Source: Achromobacter seleniivolatilans
GTDB taxonomy: Bacteria; Pseudomonadota; Gammaproteobacteria; Burkholderiales; Burkholderiaceae_B
Length of the DNA stretch: 64,000 bases
Reading direction: 5' to 3'
Assembly (NCBI RefSeq): GCF_030864005.1
Contig: NZ_CP132976.1
Span: 3,162,001-3,226,000, forward strand
Shown here: in pieces, positions 36,128-45,700 of the stretch
Layout of the letters: every line of letters begins with the position of its first letter
How positions within the stretch are numbered: the first letter of the stretch is position 1
Program-made: the position numbers and the translations under genes
The notes under the pieces: model-generated
The model's database searches: none
Told to the model about the DNA's origin: nothing
Seen by the model: the letters and a program-made list of their open reading frames with translations, nothing else

Positions 36128-37156
36128 TTACTTCTTCTGCGGCTGATAGATCTGGTCGAAGGTGCCGCCATCACTGAAGTGATCTTTCTGCGCCTTGCGC
36201 CAGCCGCCGAAGATCTTGTCGTCGATGGTGACAAGCTTGACCTTGGGGAATTTGCTTTCGTACTTGGCGGCCACCGTCTTGTCGATGGGCCGGTAGTAGT
36301 TCTTCGCGATGATTTCCTGGGCCGCCGGCGTGTAAAGGAATTCCAGATAGGCTTGCGCCGCAGCGCGAGTCCCCTTCTTGTCTACGACCTTATCGACCAC
36401 GGCAACGGGGGGTTCAGCCAGGATGGACAACGACGGGACCACGATGTCGAACTTGTCCGGACCCAGCTCTTCTTGCGCCAGGAATGCCTCGTTTTCCCAG
36501 GCCAGCAGGACGTCGCCTACGCCGCGTTCAACAAACGTGGTGGTGGCGCCGCGTGCGCCGGTATCCAGCACCGGCACATGCTTGAGCAGGTCGCCGACAA
36601 AGGCGCGGGCCTTCTCTTCGCTGCCGCCGTTTTTCTCCAGCGCATAGGCCCAGGCGGCCAGGTAGTTCCAGCGCGCGCCGCCCGAGGTCTTCGGGTTCGG
36701 GGTGATGATCTGCACGCCGTCTTTGATCAGGTCGTCCCAGTCTTTGATCTGCTTGGGATTGCCCTTGCGCACCAGGAACACAATGGTGGAGGTATAGGGC
36801 GAGCTGTTCTGCGGCAGGCGGGTCTGCCAGTTTTCGGGGAGCAGGCCTCGGTCAGCCACAGCGTCGATGTCATAGGCCAGCGCCAGCGTGACCACATCGG
36901 CTTCCAGCCCATCGATGACCGAACGCGCCTGGCGGCCGGAACCGCCGTGCGATTGGCGGATCGTCAGATCGACATTCGCCTTTTCCTTGTATTGCTTGAT
37001 GAAGGCGTCATCGATGGCGCGATACAGTTCACGCGTCGGGTCGTACGACACGTTCAGCAGGGTCTGCTTTTGCTGAGCGTGAGCCGGGGCGATTGCCGCC
37101 AGCGAAACTGTCACGGCCGCCAGAGCGGCCCACCAACCGTTTTTCCTGAAAGACAT
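36128..37156 (-). CDS. sbp: Periplasmic sulfate-binding protein
   Basis: A 342-residue solute-binding protein. The signal peptide (about 1-26) ends at APAHAQ. Sulfate contacts lie in [16 protein letters not shown] and [17 protein letters not shown], and [20 protein letters not shown] is family-typical. The ATG at 37156 has CAGGGAG upstream. It is the first gene of the sulfate operon, so the operon promoter lies in 37157-37277. A CysB site would be expected there but I cannot identify one with confidence. Confidence 0.95.
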   Translation of the reverse strand: MSFRKNGWWAALAAVTVSLAAIAPAHAQQKQTLLNVSYDPTRELYRAIDDAFIKQYKEKANVDLTIRQSHGGSGRQARSVIDGLEADVVTLALAYDIDAVADRGLLPENWQTRLPQNSSPYTSTIVFLVRKGNPKQIKDWDDLIKDGVQIITPNPKTSGGARWNYLAAWAYALEKNGGSEEKARAFVGDLLKHVPVLDTGARGATTTFVERGVGDVLLAWENEAFLAQEELGPDKFDIVVPSLSILAEPPVAVVDKVVDKKGTRAAAQAYLEFLYTPAAQEIIAKNYYRPIDKTVAAKYESKFPKVKLVTIDDKIFGGWRKAQKDHFSDGGTFDQIYQPQKK

Positions 37157-37277
37157 CCCTGCTCCCTGTTGTTTGGCAATGTGGAAGCAAGTGTGCTGGC
37201 TAGGCATTCTGAACGGAACGAATCATTTTTTGATTGCTCATCGCTCTCAGGCATATAGGACAGGCGTCCCAACAACG

Positions 37278-37312
37278 AAAAACCGCCGCATTCCCCTATG
37301 GGAAAGCGGCGG
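37278..37312 (-). terminator. Terminator of the peroxiredoxin gene
   Basis: On the minus strand CCGCCGCTTTCCC pairs with GGGAATGCGGCGG around an ATAG loop, followed by five T. It lies 55 bases after the peroxiredoxin stop and insulates the sulfate operon. Confidence 0.8.
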
Positions 37313-37367
37313 CTGGCAAGGCGGAAATACCGCCGGCACGACGGGGAGCTATCCCCGTTTTTCGAAT

Positions 37368-38009
37368 TTACTTATTCGGTTGCGGCGTAATACGCAGGTA
37401 GGGACGCACGGCCTTGTAGCCCTTCGGGAATTTCTGCTTGATCAGGGCTTCGTCTTGCAGGGACGGAACGATGATCACATCATCGCCATCTTCCCAATTG
37501 ACCGGAGTCGCCACGCTGTGGCTGTCAGTCAATTGCAGGGAGTCGATGACGCGCAGAATTTCGTTGAAGTTGCGGCCCGTGCTGGCCGGATACGTGATGA
37601 TCAGACGGACTTTCTTGTTCGGGTCCACGATGAATACCGAGCGCACCGTCAGGGTGGCGTTGGCATTCGGGTGAATCATGTCGTAGAGCTCGGAAACCTT
37701 GCGGTCCTTGTCGGCCAGGATCGGAAAGTTGACCTTGGTGGACTGCGTGTCGTTGATGTCTTCGATCCACTTGGAGTGGGAATCGGTGCCATCGACCGAC
37801 AGCGCCAGCACCTTCACGTTGCGCTTGGCAAATTCGTCAGCGAGCTTGGCGGTGTAGCCCAGCTCGGTAGTGCAGACGGGCGTGAAGTCGGCCGGATGCG
37901 AAAAGAGCACTCCCCAGCTGTTGCCCAGATACTCGTGGAAGCGGATAGGGCCAGCCGAAGATTCCTGTTCGAAATCAGGGGCGGTGTCGCCCAGACGTAG
38001 ATGAGCCAT
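37368..38009 (-). CDS. 1-Cys peroxiredoxin (Prx6 family)
   Basis: A 213-residue thiol peroxidase. The peroxidatic Cys is in HPADFTPVCTTELG, followed by the Prx6-type C-terminal extension (VATPVNWEDGDDVIIVPSL). There is no resolving Cys of the AhpC kind, which marks it as a 1-Cys enzyme. The ATG at 38009 has CAGGAG upstream. It reduces hydrogen peroxide and alkyl peroxides; the reductant is unknown. Confidence 0.92.
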   Translation of the reverse strand: MAHLRLGDTAPDFEQESSAGPIRFHEYLGNSWGVLFSHPADFTPVCTTELGYTAKLADEFAKRNVKVLALSVDGTDSHSKWIEDINDTQSTKVNFPILADKDRKVSELYDMIHPNANATLTVRSVFIVDPNKKVRLIITYPASTGRNFNEILRVIDSLQLTDSHSVATPVNWEDGDDVIIVPSLQDEALIKQKFPKGYKAVRPYLRITPQPNK

Positions 38010-38160
38010 GGTGTCTCCTGTATGCGGATTCAGTGGAAAAGGCTGGCTGCCGGCCGTCATGGCAAGCAGCGCAGGAAAGCGTTTCATAGTGCAGATTACT
38101 GCCGGTGAAACGATTCTTCCATCAAACCTTTAGACGAGGAAATACGCAAGTTATATAACC

Positions 38161-39987
38161 TTATGCAATATTCGAAGCTGCCCCGCAGGCCTCGGCGACT
38201 ACGCCTGCGCGCACCGCAGCGGACAGCGCCAGCGCGCGCGGCAGGATATGGGCGGCGTAGAACAATCCGGTGGCCATCTTCGACTGATGGAACGGGTCCG
38301 TCGAACCCGCCGCCAGGTGCTTGCGGCACACCAGCACGGCTCGCGCCATCTGCCAGCCGCCATGCACAACCCCGGCCAGCATCAGGTAAGGAACGCTGCT
38401 GGAGTAAACCGCCCGGATGTTGGCCGCCGACTGCTCCAGAATAAAACCCACGCCCGCTTCGTACGCCTGAATGGCGCCGTCCAGGTTGTCGCGCAGCAAG
38501 CGCAAGGCGTCGCGCTCGGGTGCTGCGGCGCGGGTGGATTCGGCTTCGACTGCACGCAGCGTCTCGCGCATGGCGGCAATCGAGGCATAGGCCGTGGCCC
38601 CGCCGTCCCGCTGCGTCTTGCGGCTGACCAGGTCATTAGCCTGAATGGCGGTCGTCCCTTCGTAGATCGGCAGAATGCGGGCATCGCGGTAGAACTGAGC
38701 CGCGCCCGTTTCTTCGATAAAGCCCATTCCACCATGCACCTGAATACCCAGAGACGCTACCTCCACCGCGATCTCGGTGGAGTAACCCTTGACGATGGGC
38801 ACCATGTATTCGTAGAACGCCCGATTGCGCGAACGCTGTTCGGGGTCTGGATGATGCGTACCCTTGTCGTGCGCGGCGGCTGTCACATACGACACCGCCC
38901 GCGCGGCTTCGGTCAACGCCTTCATGGTCAACAACATGCGCTGCACGTCGGGGTGGCGCACAATGGCCACCGGCCCTGCGGACCCCTCCACCGCACGGCC
39001 CTGAACCCGGTCACGCGCATACGCCAGGGCGTGCTGGTAGGCGCGTTCAGACACGCCAATGCCTTGCTGGCCCACCGAGTAGCGGGCCGCATTCATCATG
39101 ATGAACATGTATTCCAGGCCGCGATTCAGCTCCCCGACCAGGTAGCCAACGGCGCCTTCACCGACCTCGCCCTTGCCCGAACCGTACAGCAGCACTGCCG
39201 TGGGGCTGCCGTGTATGCCCAGCTTGTGTTCCAGCGATGCACACCAGACATCGTTGCGCTTGCCCAGGGAGCCATCGGCTTCAACCAGGAACTTGGGCAC
39301 GATAAAGAGCGAAATGCCTTTTACGCCCGCTGGCGCATCAGGCGCTCGGGCCAACACCAGATGAATAATGTTCTCGGCCAGATCGTGCTCGCCGTAGGTA
39401 ATGAAGATTTTTTGCCCGGACAGCCGGAAGCTGCCATCGTCCTGGCGCACGGCGCGCGTTGCGACTTGCGCCAGGTCTGAACCGGCCTGGGGCTCGGTCA
39501 GGTTCATCGTGCCTGTCCATTTACCGCTGATCAGGTTGGGCACGTATTTCTTGCGTTGCGCGTCCGATCCCACGGTCAGCACCGCTTCGATCACACCATC
39601 AGTCAACATGGGACACAAGGAAAACGCCAGACTGGCCGCCTGGATGTTCTCGCCAGGGGCCGCCGCCACCAGTTTGGGCAAGCCCTGTCCGCCCCAGGTC
39701 TGCGGATGCTGCAAACCCTGCCAGCCGCCCGCAGCGTAGTCTTTGAAACCCTGCGCGAAACCTGGCGTTGTCGTCACCTGTCCGTCGTTCCACACCGGAG
39801 GGTGCGTATCGCCCGGTACATTCAACGGCGCCACCGCCTGCTCGACGAAGCGGCCGTTCTCTTCCAGGATGGCGTCCACCAGATCGGGCGTCACCTCTTC
39901 GAAGCCGGGCAGTTTCAGGATATCGTCCAGCCCCGCAAGCTCTTTCAAGGCGAAACGGAAATCCTGCAACGGGGTTACATAGGGCAT
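38161..39987 (-). CDS. Acyl-CoA dehydrogenase (DmdC/AcdH-like, long form)
   Basis: A 608-residue flavoprotein. It begins MPYVTPLQDFRFALKELAGL and has the extended C-terminal domain of the 600-residue acyl-CoA dehydrogenases. Family motifs are WTGTMNLTEPQAGSDLA and HGGMGFIEETGAAQFYRDAR. It introduces a double bond into acyl-CoA thioesters and passes electrons to ETF. Relatives include 3-methylmercaptopropionyl-CoA dehydrogenase DmdC, so the substrate is uncertain. In other Burkholderiales such a gene often follows etfBA directly; here an aspT-aspD-aspT block separates them. Confidence 0.9.
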   Translation of the reverse strand: MPYVTPLQDFRFALKELAGLDDILKLPGFEEVTPDLVDAILEENGRFVEQAVAPLNVPGDTHPPVWNDGQVTTTPGFAQGFKDYAAGGWQGLQHPQTWGGQGLPKLVAAAPGENIQAASLAFSLCPMLTDGVIEAVLTVGSDAQRKKYVPNLISGKWTGTMNLTEPQAGSDLAQVATRAVRQDDGSFRLSGQKIFITYGEHDLAENIIHLVLARAPDAPAGVKGISLFIVPKFLVEADGSLGKRNDVWCASLEHKLGIHGSPTAVLLYGSGKGEVGEGAVGYLVGELNRGLEYMFIMMNAARYSVGQQGIGVSERAYQHALAYARDRVQGRAVEGSAGPVAIVRHPDVQRMLLTMKALTEAARAVSYVTAAAHDKGTHHPDPEQRSRNRAFYEYMVPIVKGYSTEIAVEVASLGIQVHGGMGFIEETGAAQFYRDARILPIYEGTTAIQANDLVSRKTQRDGGATAYASIAAMRETLRAVEAESTRAAAPERDALRLLRDNLDGAIQAYEAGVGFILEQSAANIRAVYSSSVPYLMLAGVVHGGWQMARAVLVCRKHLAAGSTDPFHQSKMATGLFYAAHILPRALALSAAVRAGVVAEACGAASNIA

Positions 39988-40090
39988 TGTGTCTCCAACA
40001 ATTGGCGGTATCTAGGCGTTCTTTGGCCAATCTTAAACCCTAGTCGCGCCACGGGCGGGCGAACGTGTTTCAAGACGGCAGCCAGAAGGG

Positions 40091-40122
40091 GCCATGCGGC
40101 GTTTGAACAAGCGCCGCATGGC
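40091..40122. terminator. Perfect inverted repeat after the second aspT gene
   Basis: GCCATGCGGCG and CGCCGCATGGC form an 11-base stem with a ten-base loop, 22 bases past the stop of the distal antiporter gene. There is no T run, so it may be a Rho-assisted terminator or an mRNA 3' stabiliser. The remaining 39988-40143 interval has no gene. Confidence 0.45.
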
Positions 40123-40143
40123 TTGCAGGCGGCGCGCTGCCCG

Positions 40144-41844
40144 CTAGCTCAAGTGATAGGCCAGCGACACTATGATGGGCCCCAGCACCGGCAGCAGCAC
40201 GTTCGCGATGGCGTAGGTGACGGTGTAGCCCAGAAGCGGTACAGAGCTGCCGCTTGCGCCCAGAATGGCGCTGATCGCAGGCGTGCTGACGTGCTGGCCT
40301 GCAATCGCGCCAACCAGCAACGGACCTTCGATCTTGAGGATCTTGTGGCCGATCCACAGCGACAGGCAAGCCGGTCCCAATGACACCAGCAGGCCAATAA
40401 GCGGCAGCACCGCACCGTGCTCGCGGATCAGCGATATCGCTTCTGGCCCCGCCGACAAGCCCACGCAGGCGACAAAGACCGCCAGGCCCAGATCCTTCAA
40501 CAGTTGCACCGCGTGCGCCGGCATATGCCCGACGGCAGGCCGTTTCGCATTGATCCAGCCGCAGACCAAACCGCTTACCAGCGCCCCGCCGCCGCTACCG
40601 AGCGACACGGGTATGCCCCACATCCGTGCGCTCAGGCTGCCAACCATCAGGCCGGCCAGAATGCCAAACGCCAGAAACACCAGATCCGTTACGCCGCTGC
40701 GGCGCAGCTCATTGCCCAGCGCCGCGCCCGCCTGAGACAGTTCCGGCTCGGCGCCCACCAGCGTCACAAGGTCGCCGTATTGCACAACGGTCGAAGGCGT
40801 CAACGGCAGCACATGGCCAGAGCGCACAATGGATTGCACGAAGACGCCACGCGCGCGCCGGGCGCTGGGCCGTTTGGCAAGTTCGCCTATCGTGTGGCCG
40901 TTGATCGTCTTCTTATTGACGATCACCGCCAATTCGCTGAGTTGAAGGTCGTCCGCATGAGCTTCGGGCAACTGAATTTCTGGCCCGACGACGGAGCCTG
41001 CGCGCAACGCGAAACGCCGCAGGCCCAGCACCACCACGATATCGCCCGTGTTCAGGGTGTCTTCGGGCGTCGCGTCCACGGCCTCGCCATTGCGCAGAAT
41101 CCGGCTGATCACCGTACGGCCGCCCAACTGTGTCTCAACGTCGGCAACGCTCATGCCGCCTGCATCCTTGACCACATGGGCGCGTCCAACCAGGCGCGGC
41201 AAGGTAGGCAGATTGGTTTCATCACCGTCGCCGCTCGCCACCCCCAGTTTTTCTTCAAGAGCCTTAGAGGCCTCGCGTAGATTGATGCGCAACAGCGCGG
41301 GCGCGATCTGGCTCGTGAAGAACACAATGCTGATCAGCCCCACCAGATAGGTCAGGGTGTAGGCCGTGGCGATATTGGCTTCCATGCGCTGCACTTCGGC
41401 ATCCGGCAAGCCCAGGTGCTTGAGCGCTTCGGCAGCAGTACCCACCACTGCCGATTCCGTCGCCGCCCCCGCGGCCAGCCCTGCCGCGGTGCCGGCATCC
41501 AGCCCGAACAAGGGCACCGCCGCCAGCACAATGGTCAACACCAACACGGCTTCGATCACCGGCAGCACGATGTAGCGCAGGCTGGACCGGTTCAGGTTTG
41601 CAAAGAATTGCGGACCACCGGAGTAGCCCATGGCAAAGATAAACAGGGCGAACGCAACCTCTTTAAGATCGCCGCGCATCTGGCAACCCGTCTGGCCGAT
41701 CAGCAGGGCAACGATGAGTGTTCCGCACACCCCGCCCAACTGAATCGGCCCGACTTTCAATTTGCCGATCAGGTATCCCAAACCCACCGTCACAAACAAC
41801 ACCGCGATGGGGACGCTATTGAAAAACCCGACTGAGCACGTCAT
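40144..41844 (-). CDS. AspT-type aspartate:alanine exchanger paralogue (second copy)
   Basis: A 566-residue AAE-family antiporter. Two hydrophobic halves flank a cytoplasmic region (about 180-390) with two TrkA-C (RCK-C)-like domains, seen at RVVGPEIQ-like and LVTLVGAEPELS segments. It begins FNSVPIAVLFVTVGLGYLIG and carries GYSGGPQFFANL, the AspT/YidE signature. It shares the family with the product of the gene at 43810-45501 but is clearly divergent. It lies 24 bases after aspD, so it is probably co-transcribed. Substrates may differ from aspartate/alanine. Confidence 0.85.
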   Translation of the reverse strand: MTCSVGFFNSVPIAVLFVTVGLGYLIGKLKVGPIQLGGVCGTLIVALLIGQTGCQMRGDLKEVAFALFIFAMGYSGGPQFFANLNRSSLRYIVLPVIEAVLVLTIVLAAVPLFGLDAGTAAGLAAGAATESAVVGTAAEALKHLGLPDAEVQRMEANIATAYTLTYLVGLISIVFFTSQIAPALLRINLREASKALEEKLGVASGDGDETNLPTLPRLVGRAHVVKDAGGMSVADVETQLGGRTVISRILRNGEAVDATPEDTLNTGDIVVVLGLRRFALRAGSVVGPEIQLPEAHADDLQLSELAVIVNKKTINGHTIGELAKRPSARRARGVFVQSIVRSGHVLPLTPSTVVQYGDLVTLVGAEPELSQAGAALGNELRRSGVTDLVFLAFGILAGLMVGSLSARMWGIPVSLGSGGGALVSGLVCGWINAKRPAVGHMPAHAVQLLKDLGLAVFVACVGLSAGPEAISLIREHGAVLPLIGLLVSLGPACLSLWIGHKILKIEGPLLVGAIAGQHVSTPAISAILGASGSSVPLLGYTVTYAIANVLLPVLGPIIVSLAYHLS

Positions 41845-41868
41845 AAGGTTGTGTCGCCCTGTGGTTGC

Positions 41869-43695
41869 CTACTTTCGAGCCGTTGATTTCTTGGCGGATT
41901 TGGCGGCGGTATCTGCTTTCTTCACCGCCTTCTTCACCGCTGTCTTTGCGCCCTTTTTCACCGCTGTCTTGGCGATGCGTTTGGCGGCGCCGGACTTGAC
42001 CGTCTGACCCTTGCCGGCCGTGGGACCCGAACGCACCAGCTCGCCGGCCTTCCATGCTTCGACGTATTCGGTTGCCGCATCAACCATGTGCTTGCCGATC
42101 TTGGCGTAGTCACCGTCGTCAAGGTTAGCCAGCGAAATGCGGATGGACCACGGAGGGCCGCCAAAACCGCCGCCATCCATTAGCACCACGCCTGACTTTT
42201 CCGCCAGCCGGAACAGGAAGTCCACCGGCTCGTAGTTGGACGTCATGTATTTGCAGAAAGAATCACCGTAGGCTGCCTTGGCCCAGACCATGAAGTCCAG
42301 TTCCACGTAATACCAGCCGCGCATCGGATCTTCCGGCGGAAGCTTCGCCCCCAAGCCGCGCCACAATGCGTCGCGCCGGGCCCGCACAATCTCCATCGTC
42401 AGATGCTTGTAGGCGTCCTTCAGATCCAGCAGGTGCGACAGCGCAAAAAAGCCCATCTGTACCTGCTGCGGCAAGGACAGGCCCGCCGTGTGGTTCAACG
42501 CAACATTGCGGCTGTCGGCGACCATGCGGTCAATGAACTTGAGCTTTTCGGGCTCCATCGTCATCGCGCCATATCGCTTGTTCAACCGCTGCTTCCACGA
42601 CGCGGGCAGCTCGGCAATGCGGCGATCCATGGTGTTCTTTTCATGGGTTGCAATCACGCCCAGGCGCCAGCCTGTGCAGCCGAAGTTCTTCGAGAACGAA
42701 TACACGCAGATCGTGTTGTGCGGCACTTCGGCCATCAGCGAACGGAAGTTCGGCACAAAAGTGCCATACACATCATCGGTCACCAGCACCAGATCGGGGT
42801 TTTTGCGGATCAGGCGCACGATCTGCTTCATCTCAACCGGGCTGAACGCCACCGAAGGCGGATTGCTCGGGTTCACCGTCACGGCCAGCTTGATCTTCGG
42901 ATTCTCCAGCTTGGCGATTTCGCTGGCCGGATAGTGCCAATCGTGCGTGCCATCCGGACGCAGGCTATTGGCATTGATAGCCACGATCTTGAACTGGAAA
43001 CGCTCAAGGTGCGCGATCTCGATGTAAGGCGTGAACGTCGGCAGGAACAGCGCAATCGTGTCGCCCTGCTTGAGCAGGCCGTTCTGCATCAACGAGTCGA
43101 AGATGTAGCACATGGCTGCGGTACCGCCTTCGACCGGGAACAAGTCGAACTTGCCCTTGGGCGGACGGCCATCGCACATTTCCTTGATCAGATAGTCATG
43201 CACGATCTGTTCAATGTGCACCAGTGCGCGCGGCGGCACCGGATAGTTGTCGCCGATGATGCTGTCTGTCAGCTCGTGTATCCATTCATCGGGATCAAAG
43301 CCCTTGATCTTCACGCCATACTCAAGCACGCCGACCAGGAAATCATGGCCATCTTCGCCTTTGTGCTTGGACAGAAACTTGCGCAGCCGGTCAGCGCAGC
43401 CTTTCTTGGCCGGCATACCCGCCAAGATGGCGTCGTCGCGCACGCGGCGCGCTTCCTTCATGGCGAATTGGCCCATCAGGAAAAACGCGTCGCGGGGCTC
43501 GGTCGCGATCCAGTTCGGGTTGCCGCGTCCCGCATTCAACATGGTCAGCGCGGCGGTATGCTGGTTTTCTTTGGCCAGCGTAATCAGGTAGTCCTTCAGT
43601 TCAAAAGGCGATAACTGCTCTAAGTCGCGCTGACGCGAACGGGTCGTTTTCAGGGCAGAGGCCAAGCTGACGGTGAGAGGCGCGGTGGAAGCCAT
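41869..43695 (-). CDS. aspD: Bifunctional aspartate aminotransferase / L-aspartate 4-decarboxylase with an H1-like tail
   Basis: A 608-residue PLP enzyme decarboxylating aspartate to alanine and CO2. The PLP lysine is K336 in VYSFSKNFGCTGWRLG, and the Asp-Tyr pair is in TDDVYGTF (307-310). Homologues in Alcaligenes and Comamonas are about 530 residues. The extra residues, about 555-608, form a basic Lys/Ala-rich tail with AKTAVKKGAKTAVKKAVKKA, like bacterial histone-H1 proteins. With AspT it exchanges aspartate for alanine and consumes a cytoplasmic proton, generating proton motive force. A CAGGAG ribosome site precedes the ATG. Confidence 0.93.
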   Translation of the reverse strand: MASTAPLTVSLASALKTTRSRQRDLEQLSPFELKDYLITLAKENQHTAALTMLNAGRGNPNWIATEPRDAFFLMGQFAMKEARRVRDDAILAGMPAKKGCADRLRKFLSKHKGEDGHDFLVGVLEYGVKIKGFDPDEWIHELTDSIIGDNYPVPPRALVHIEQIVHDYLIKEMCDGRPPKGKFDLFPVEGGTAAMCYIFDSLMQNGLLKQGDTIALFLPTFTPYIEIAHLERFQFKIVAINANSLRPDGTHDWHYPASEIAKLENPKIKLAVTVNPSNPPSVAFSPVEMKQIVRLIRKNPDLVLVTDDVYGTFVPNFRSLMAEVPHNTICVYSFSKNFGCTGWRLGVIATHEKNTMDRRIAELPASWKQRLNKRYGAMTMEPEKLKFIDRMVADSRNVALNHTAGLSLPQQVQMGFFALSHLLDLKDAYKHLTMEIVRARRDALWRGLGAKLPPEDPMRGWYYVELDFMVWAKAAYGDSFCKYMTSNYEPVDFLFRLAEKSGVVLMDGGGFGGPPWSIRISLANLDDGDYAKIGKHMVDAATEYVEAWKAGELVRSGPTAGKGQTVKSGAAKRIAKTAVKKGAKTAVKKAVKKADTAAKSAKKSTARK

Positions 43696-43777
43696 TTTTC
43701 AGTACTCCTGGTTTGCGTTTTGACAGACTTGCACGAGCGCTGCGGGCGGGCTTGGCCGCCGCACCGCTGTAGTGCTG

Positions 43778-43801
43778 CCCGCAAGCCACTCGGCTTGCGG
43801 G
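43778..43801 (-). promoter_or_regulatory. Hairpin between aspT and aspD
   Basis: CCCGCAAGCC ACTC GGCTTGCGGG is a perfect 10-base stem with a four-base loop, directly after the aspT stop and about 83 bases before aspD. No T run follows, so it may act as an mRNA processing or stabilising element rather than a full terminator. Confidence 0.4.
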
Positions 43802-43809
43802 ACGTCCCA

Positions 43810-45501
43810 CTAGGTCATGAGCATGACAATGACAATCCCCCAGATAATGAGCAGGGTATTGCCAATCGCATAAGGCACCGTGTAGCCCAAAGCGGGCACC
43901 TGGCTTTTCGCTGTTTCGGTGATTTGTCCGATCGCCGCAGTAGTAGTCCGCGCGCCAGCGCACACGCCCAGCACAATGGCCGGATGGAATTTGAAAATAT
44001 AGCGAGCGATATACACGCCCAGAATCATCGGCACACTGGTCGCGATAATGCCCGCTACAAACAGCTTGGCGCCGAGTTGCTGGAAGCCCTGGACAAAACC
44101 TGGCCCGGACGTAATACCAACCACCGCCACGAACGCGGTCAAGCCAACGGATGTCAGGAACCAATGCACCGGTTCAGGCACGCGGCCAAACGTAGGATGC
44201 ACGGATCGCAGATAGCCGAAGATCAGGCCGGAGATCAGCGCTCCGCCCGAGGTCGACAACGTGATGGGGATGCCGCTTACGGTCAGCACCAAGCTGCCGA
44301 ACAGGCCGCCCAGCAAGATGCCAAAGCCCACGAACACCATGTCCGTCTGCTCAGTGGCGCGGTCCACATAACCGACCTTATTGATCACGCGTTCAACATC
44401 ACGCTTGGCGCCCAGGATGAAGAGACGATCACCGCGGTCCAGTTTCAGCCCCCAGTTGACCGGCATCTCATGACCGCCCCGCACGACCTTGCGCAAGAAC
44501 ACGCCACGGCCCATCTGCCGCACGGCCTCCAGCTCGGAGATTTCCTTGACTGTCTTGCCGGCCAGATTCTTATTGGTCAGCACAACCTCGACGATCTCGG
44601 CAGGCAGACTCAGCAGGTCGCGGTCCTCGACCTCGGTGCCGATGATGCCTGCAGCTTGCAGCACCAGCGCATCATGGCGGCCCGTTATGCCCAGCACGTC
44701 GCCGGTTTGCAGCACGGTGGTGGATTCGGCATCGATGATCTGGCCATCGCGGCGGATGCGTTCGACAAAAACGCGGGCCTCGACAAAGCGCGATTCCAAT
44801 TCAGCCACCGTCTTGCCCACGTGCTCCGTATGATCCAACTTATAGGCGCGGGCAGTGAACTTGCGATAACCCGACAGTTCCATCGAGTCGTTGCTGCCGG
44901 ACATCTTGGCCTCGTACTCCTTGCACTCTTTGACGATGTCCACACCCATCAGCTTCGGGCCGAGTGATGCCAGCAGCCAGGCGCTGCCCACGGTGCCGAA
45001 GATGTAGCAAACCGCATAGGCCACCGGAATGCTGTCGATCCATTTCTTCTTGGTCGCCGCATCCACTCCCAAACCGTTGATCGTGTCCGTTGCCACGCCC
45101 ATCACTGCCGAGATGGTTTGCGCGCCAGCAAGCAGCCCCGCGCCCGTGCCGGCATCAAAGCCAAAGCCCACGGCGGTCGCCCAAGTGACCAGCAAACATA
45201 TGACGCAGATGATGACCGCGAAGATGACCTGAGGAAGGCCATCGCTTTTCATGCCGCGGAAGAATTGCGGTCCGACGCCGTAACCTAGACCGAAGAGGAA
45301 CAGCAGGAAGAACACCTGCTTGAGGATGGGCGCGATGGTGATATCGAGTTGGCCGACCAGCACACCAACCAGCAAAGTACCCGTTACTGCACCAAGATTA
45401 AATCCGAAGATTTTTTTAGCGCCTATCCAATACCCTAAACCCAAGGTAAGGAAGACCGCCAATTCTGGATACTTCCGTAGTGTGTCAAAGAACCATTCCA
45501 T
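43810..45501 (-). CDS. aspT: Aspartate:alanine antiporter
   Basis: A 563-residue AAE-family exchanger. The N-terminal helices include AVFLTLGLGYWIGAKKIFGF and FGLGYGVGPQFFRGM. Two RCK-C-like domains lie at about 200-380. The C-terminal half includes VGITSGPGFVQGFQQLG and CAGARTTTAAIGQITE. It imports aspartate in exchange for alanine, feeding AspD encoded next. The ATG at 45501 has AAGGAG upstream; upstream sequence in the same frame is not supported. Confidence 0.92.
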   Translation of the reverse strand: MEWFFDTLRKYPELAVFLTLGLGYWIGAKKIFGFNLGAVTGTLLVGVLVGQLDITIAPILKQVFFLLFLFGLGYGVGPQFFRGMKSDGLPQVIFAVIICVICLLVTWATAVGFGFDAGTGAGLLAGAQTISAVMGVATDTINGLGVDAATKKKWIDSIPVAYAVCYIFGTVGSAWLLASLGPKLMGVDIVKECKEYEAKMSGSNDSMELSGYRKFTARAYKLDHTEHVGKTVAELESRFVEARVFVERIRRDGQIIDAESTTVLQTGDVLGITGRHDALVLQAAGIIGTEVEDRDLLSLPAEIVEVVLTNKNLAGKTVKEISELEAVRQMGRGVFLRKVVRGGHEMPVNWGLKLDRGDRLFILGAKRDVERVINKVGYVDRATEQTDMVFVGFGILLGGLFGSLVLTVSGIPITLSTSGGALISGLIFGYLRSVHPTFGRVPEPVHWFLTSVGLTAFVAVVGITSGPGFVQGFQQLGAKLFVAGIIATSVPMILGVYIARYIFKFHPAIVLGVCAGARTTTAAIGQITETAKSQVPALGYTVPYAIGNTLLIIWGIVIVMLMT

Positions 45502-45640
45502 CCCGAATCTCCTTCGTTCTGTACAGGTCAAGCACATGCGCCAACAATCCAGCTGCGCGCGAAGTACATTATCAGAATCTTTCAGAAAATCAAAAGATTT
45601 ACTACAGCAATCTCACACGATCTAATTTTCTTGCAGAGCA

Positions 45641-45677
45641 AAAAAAAACCCGCGAGCTAAGAAGCTCGCGGGTTTTT
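45641..45677 (-). terminator. Terminator of etfBA
   Basis: ACCCGCGAGCT and AGCTCGCGGGT pair around a short loop and are flanked by A and T runs. On the minus strand it begins about 25 bases after the etfA stop. The rest of 45502-45700 is the leader of aspT. Confidence 0.9.
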
Positions 45678-45700
45678 GATACTGCTTGAACAGGCGCGGT

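Noticed and set aside
36179..37258. A 359-codon plus-strand frame opposite sbp
   Set aside because: It is antisense to the sulfate-binding protein gene, which has a signal peptide and ligand motifs; the opposite frame has none.
37342..37363. Hairpin CGGGGA/TCCCCG followed by T residues on the plus strand
   Set aside because: It looks like a terminator for plus-strand transcription, but no plus-strand gene lies upstream. The minus-strand peroxiredoxin gene has a better terminator at 37278-37312.
41872..41990. Short imperfect DNA repeats, at first suggesting a tandem-repeat or CRISPR-like element
   Set aside because: They are in frame within aspD and encode its Lys/Ala tail; there are no regular spacers and no conserved palindromic repeat.
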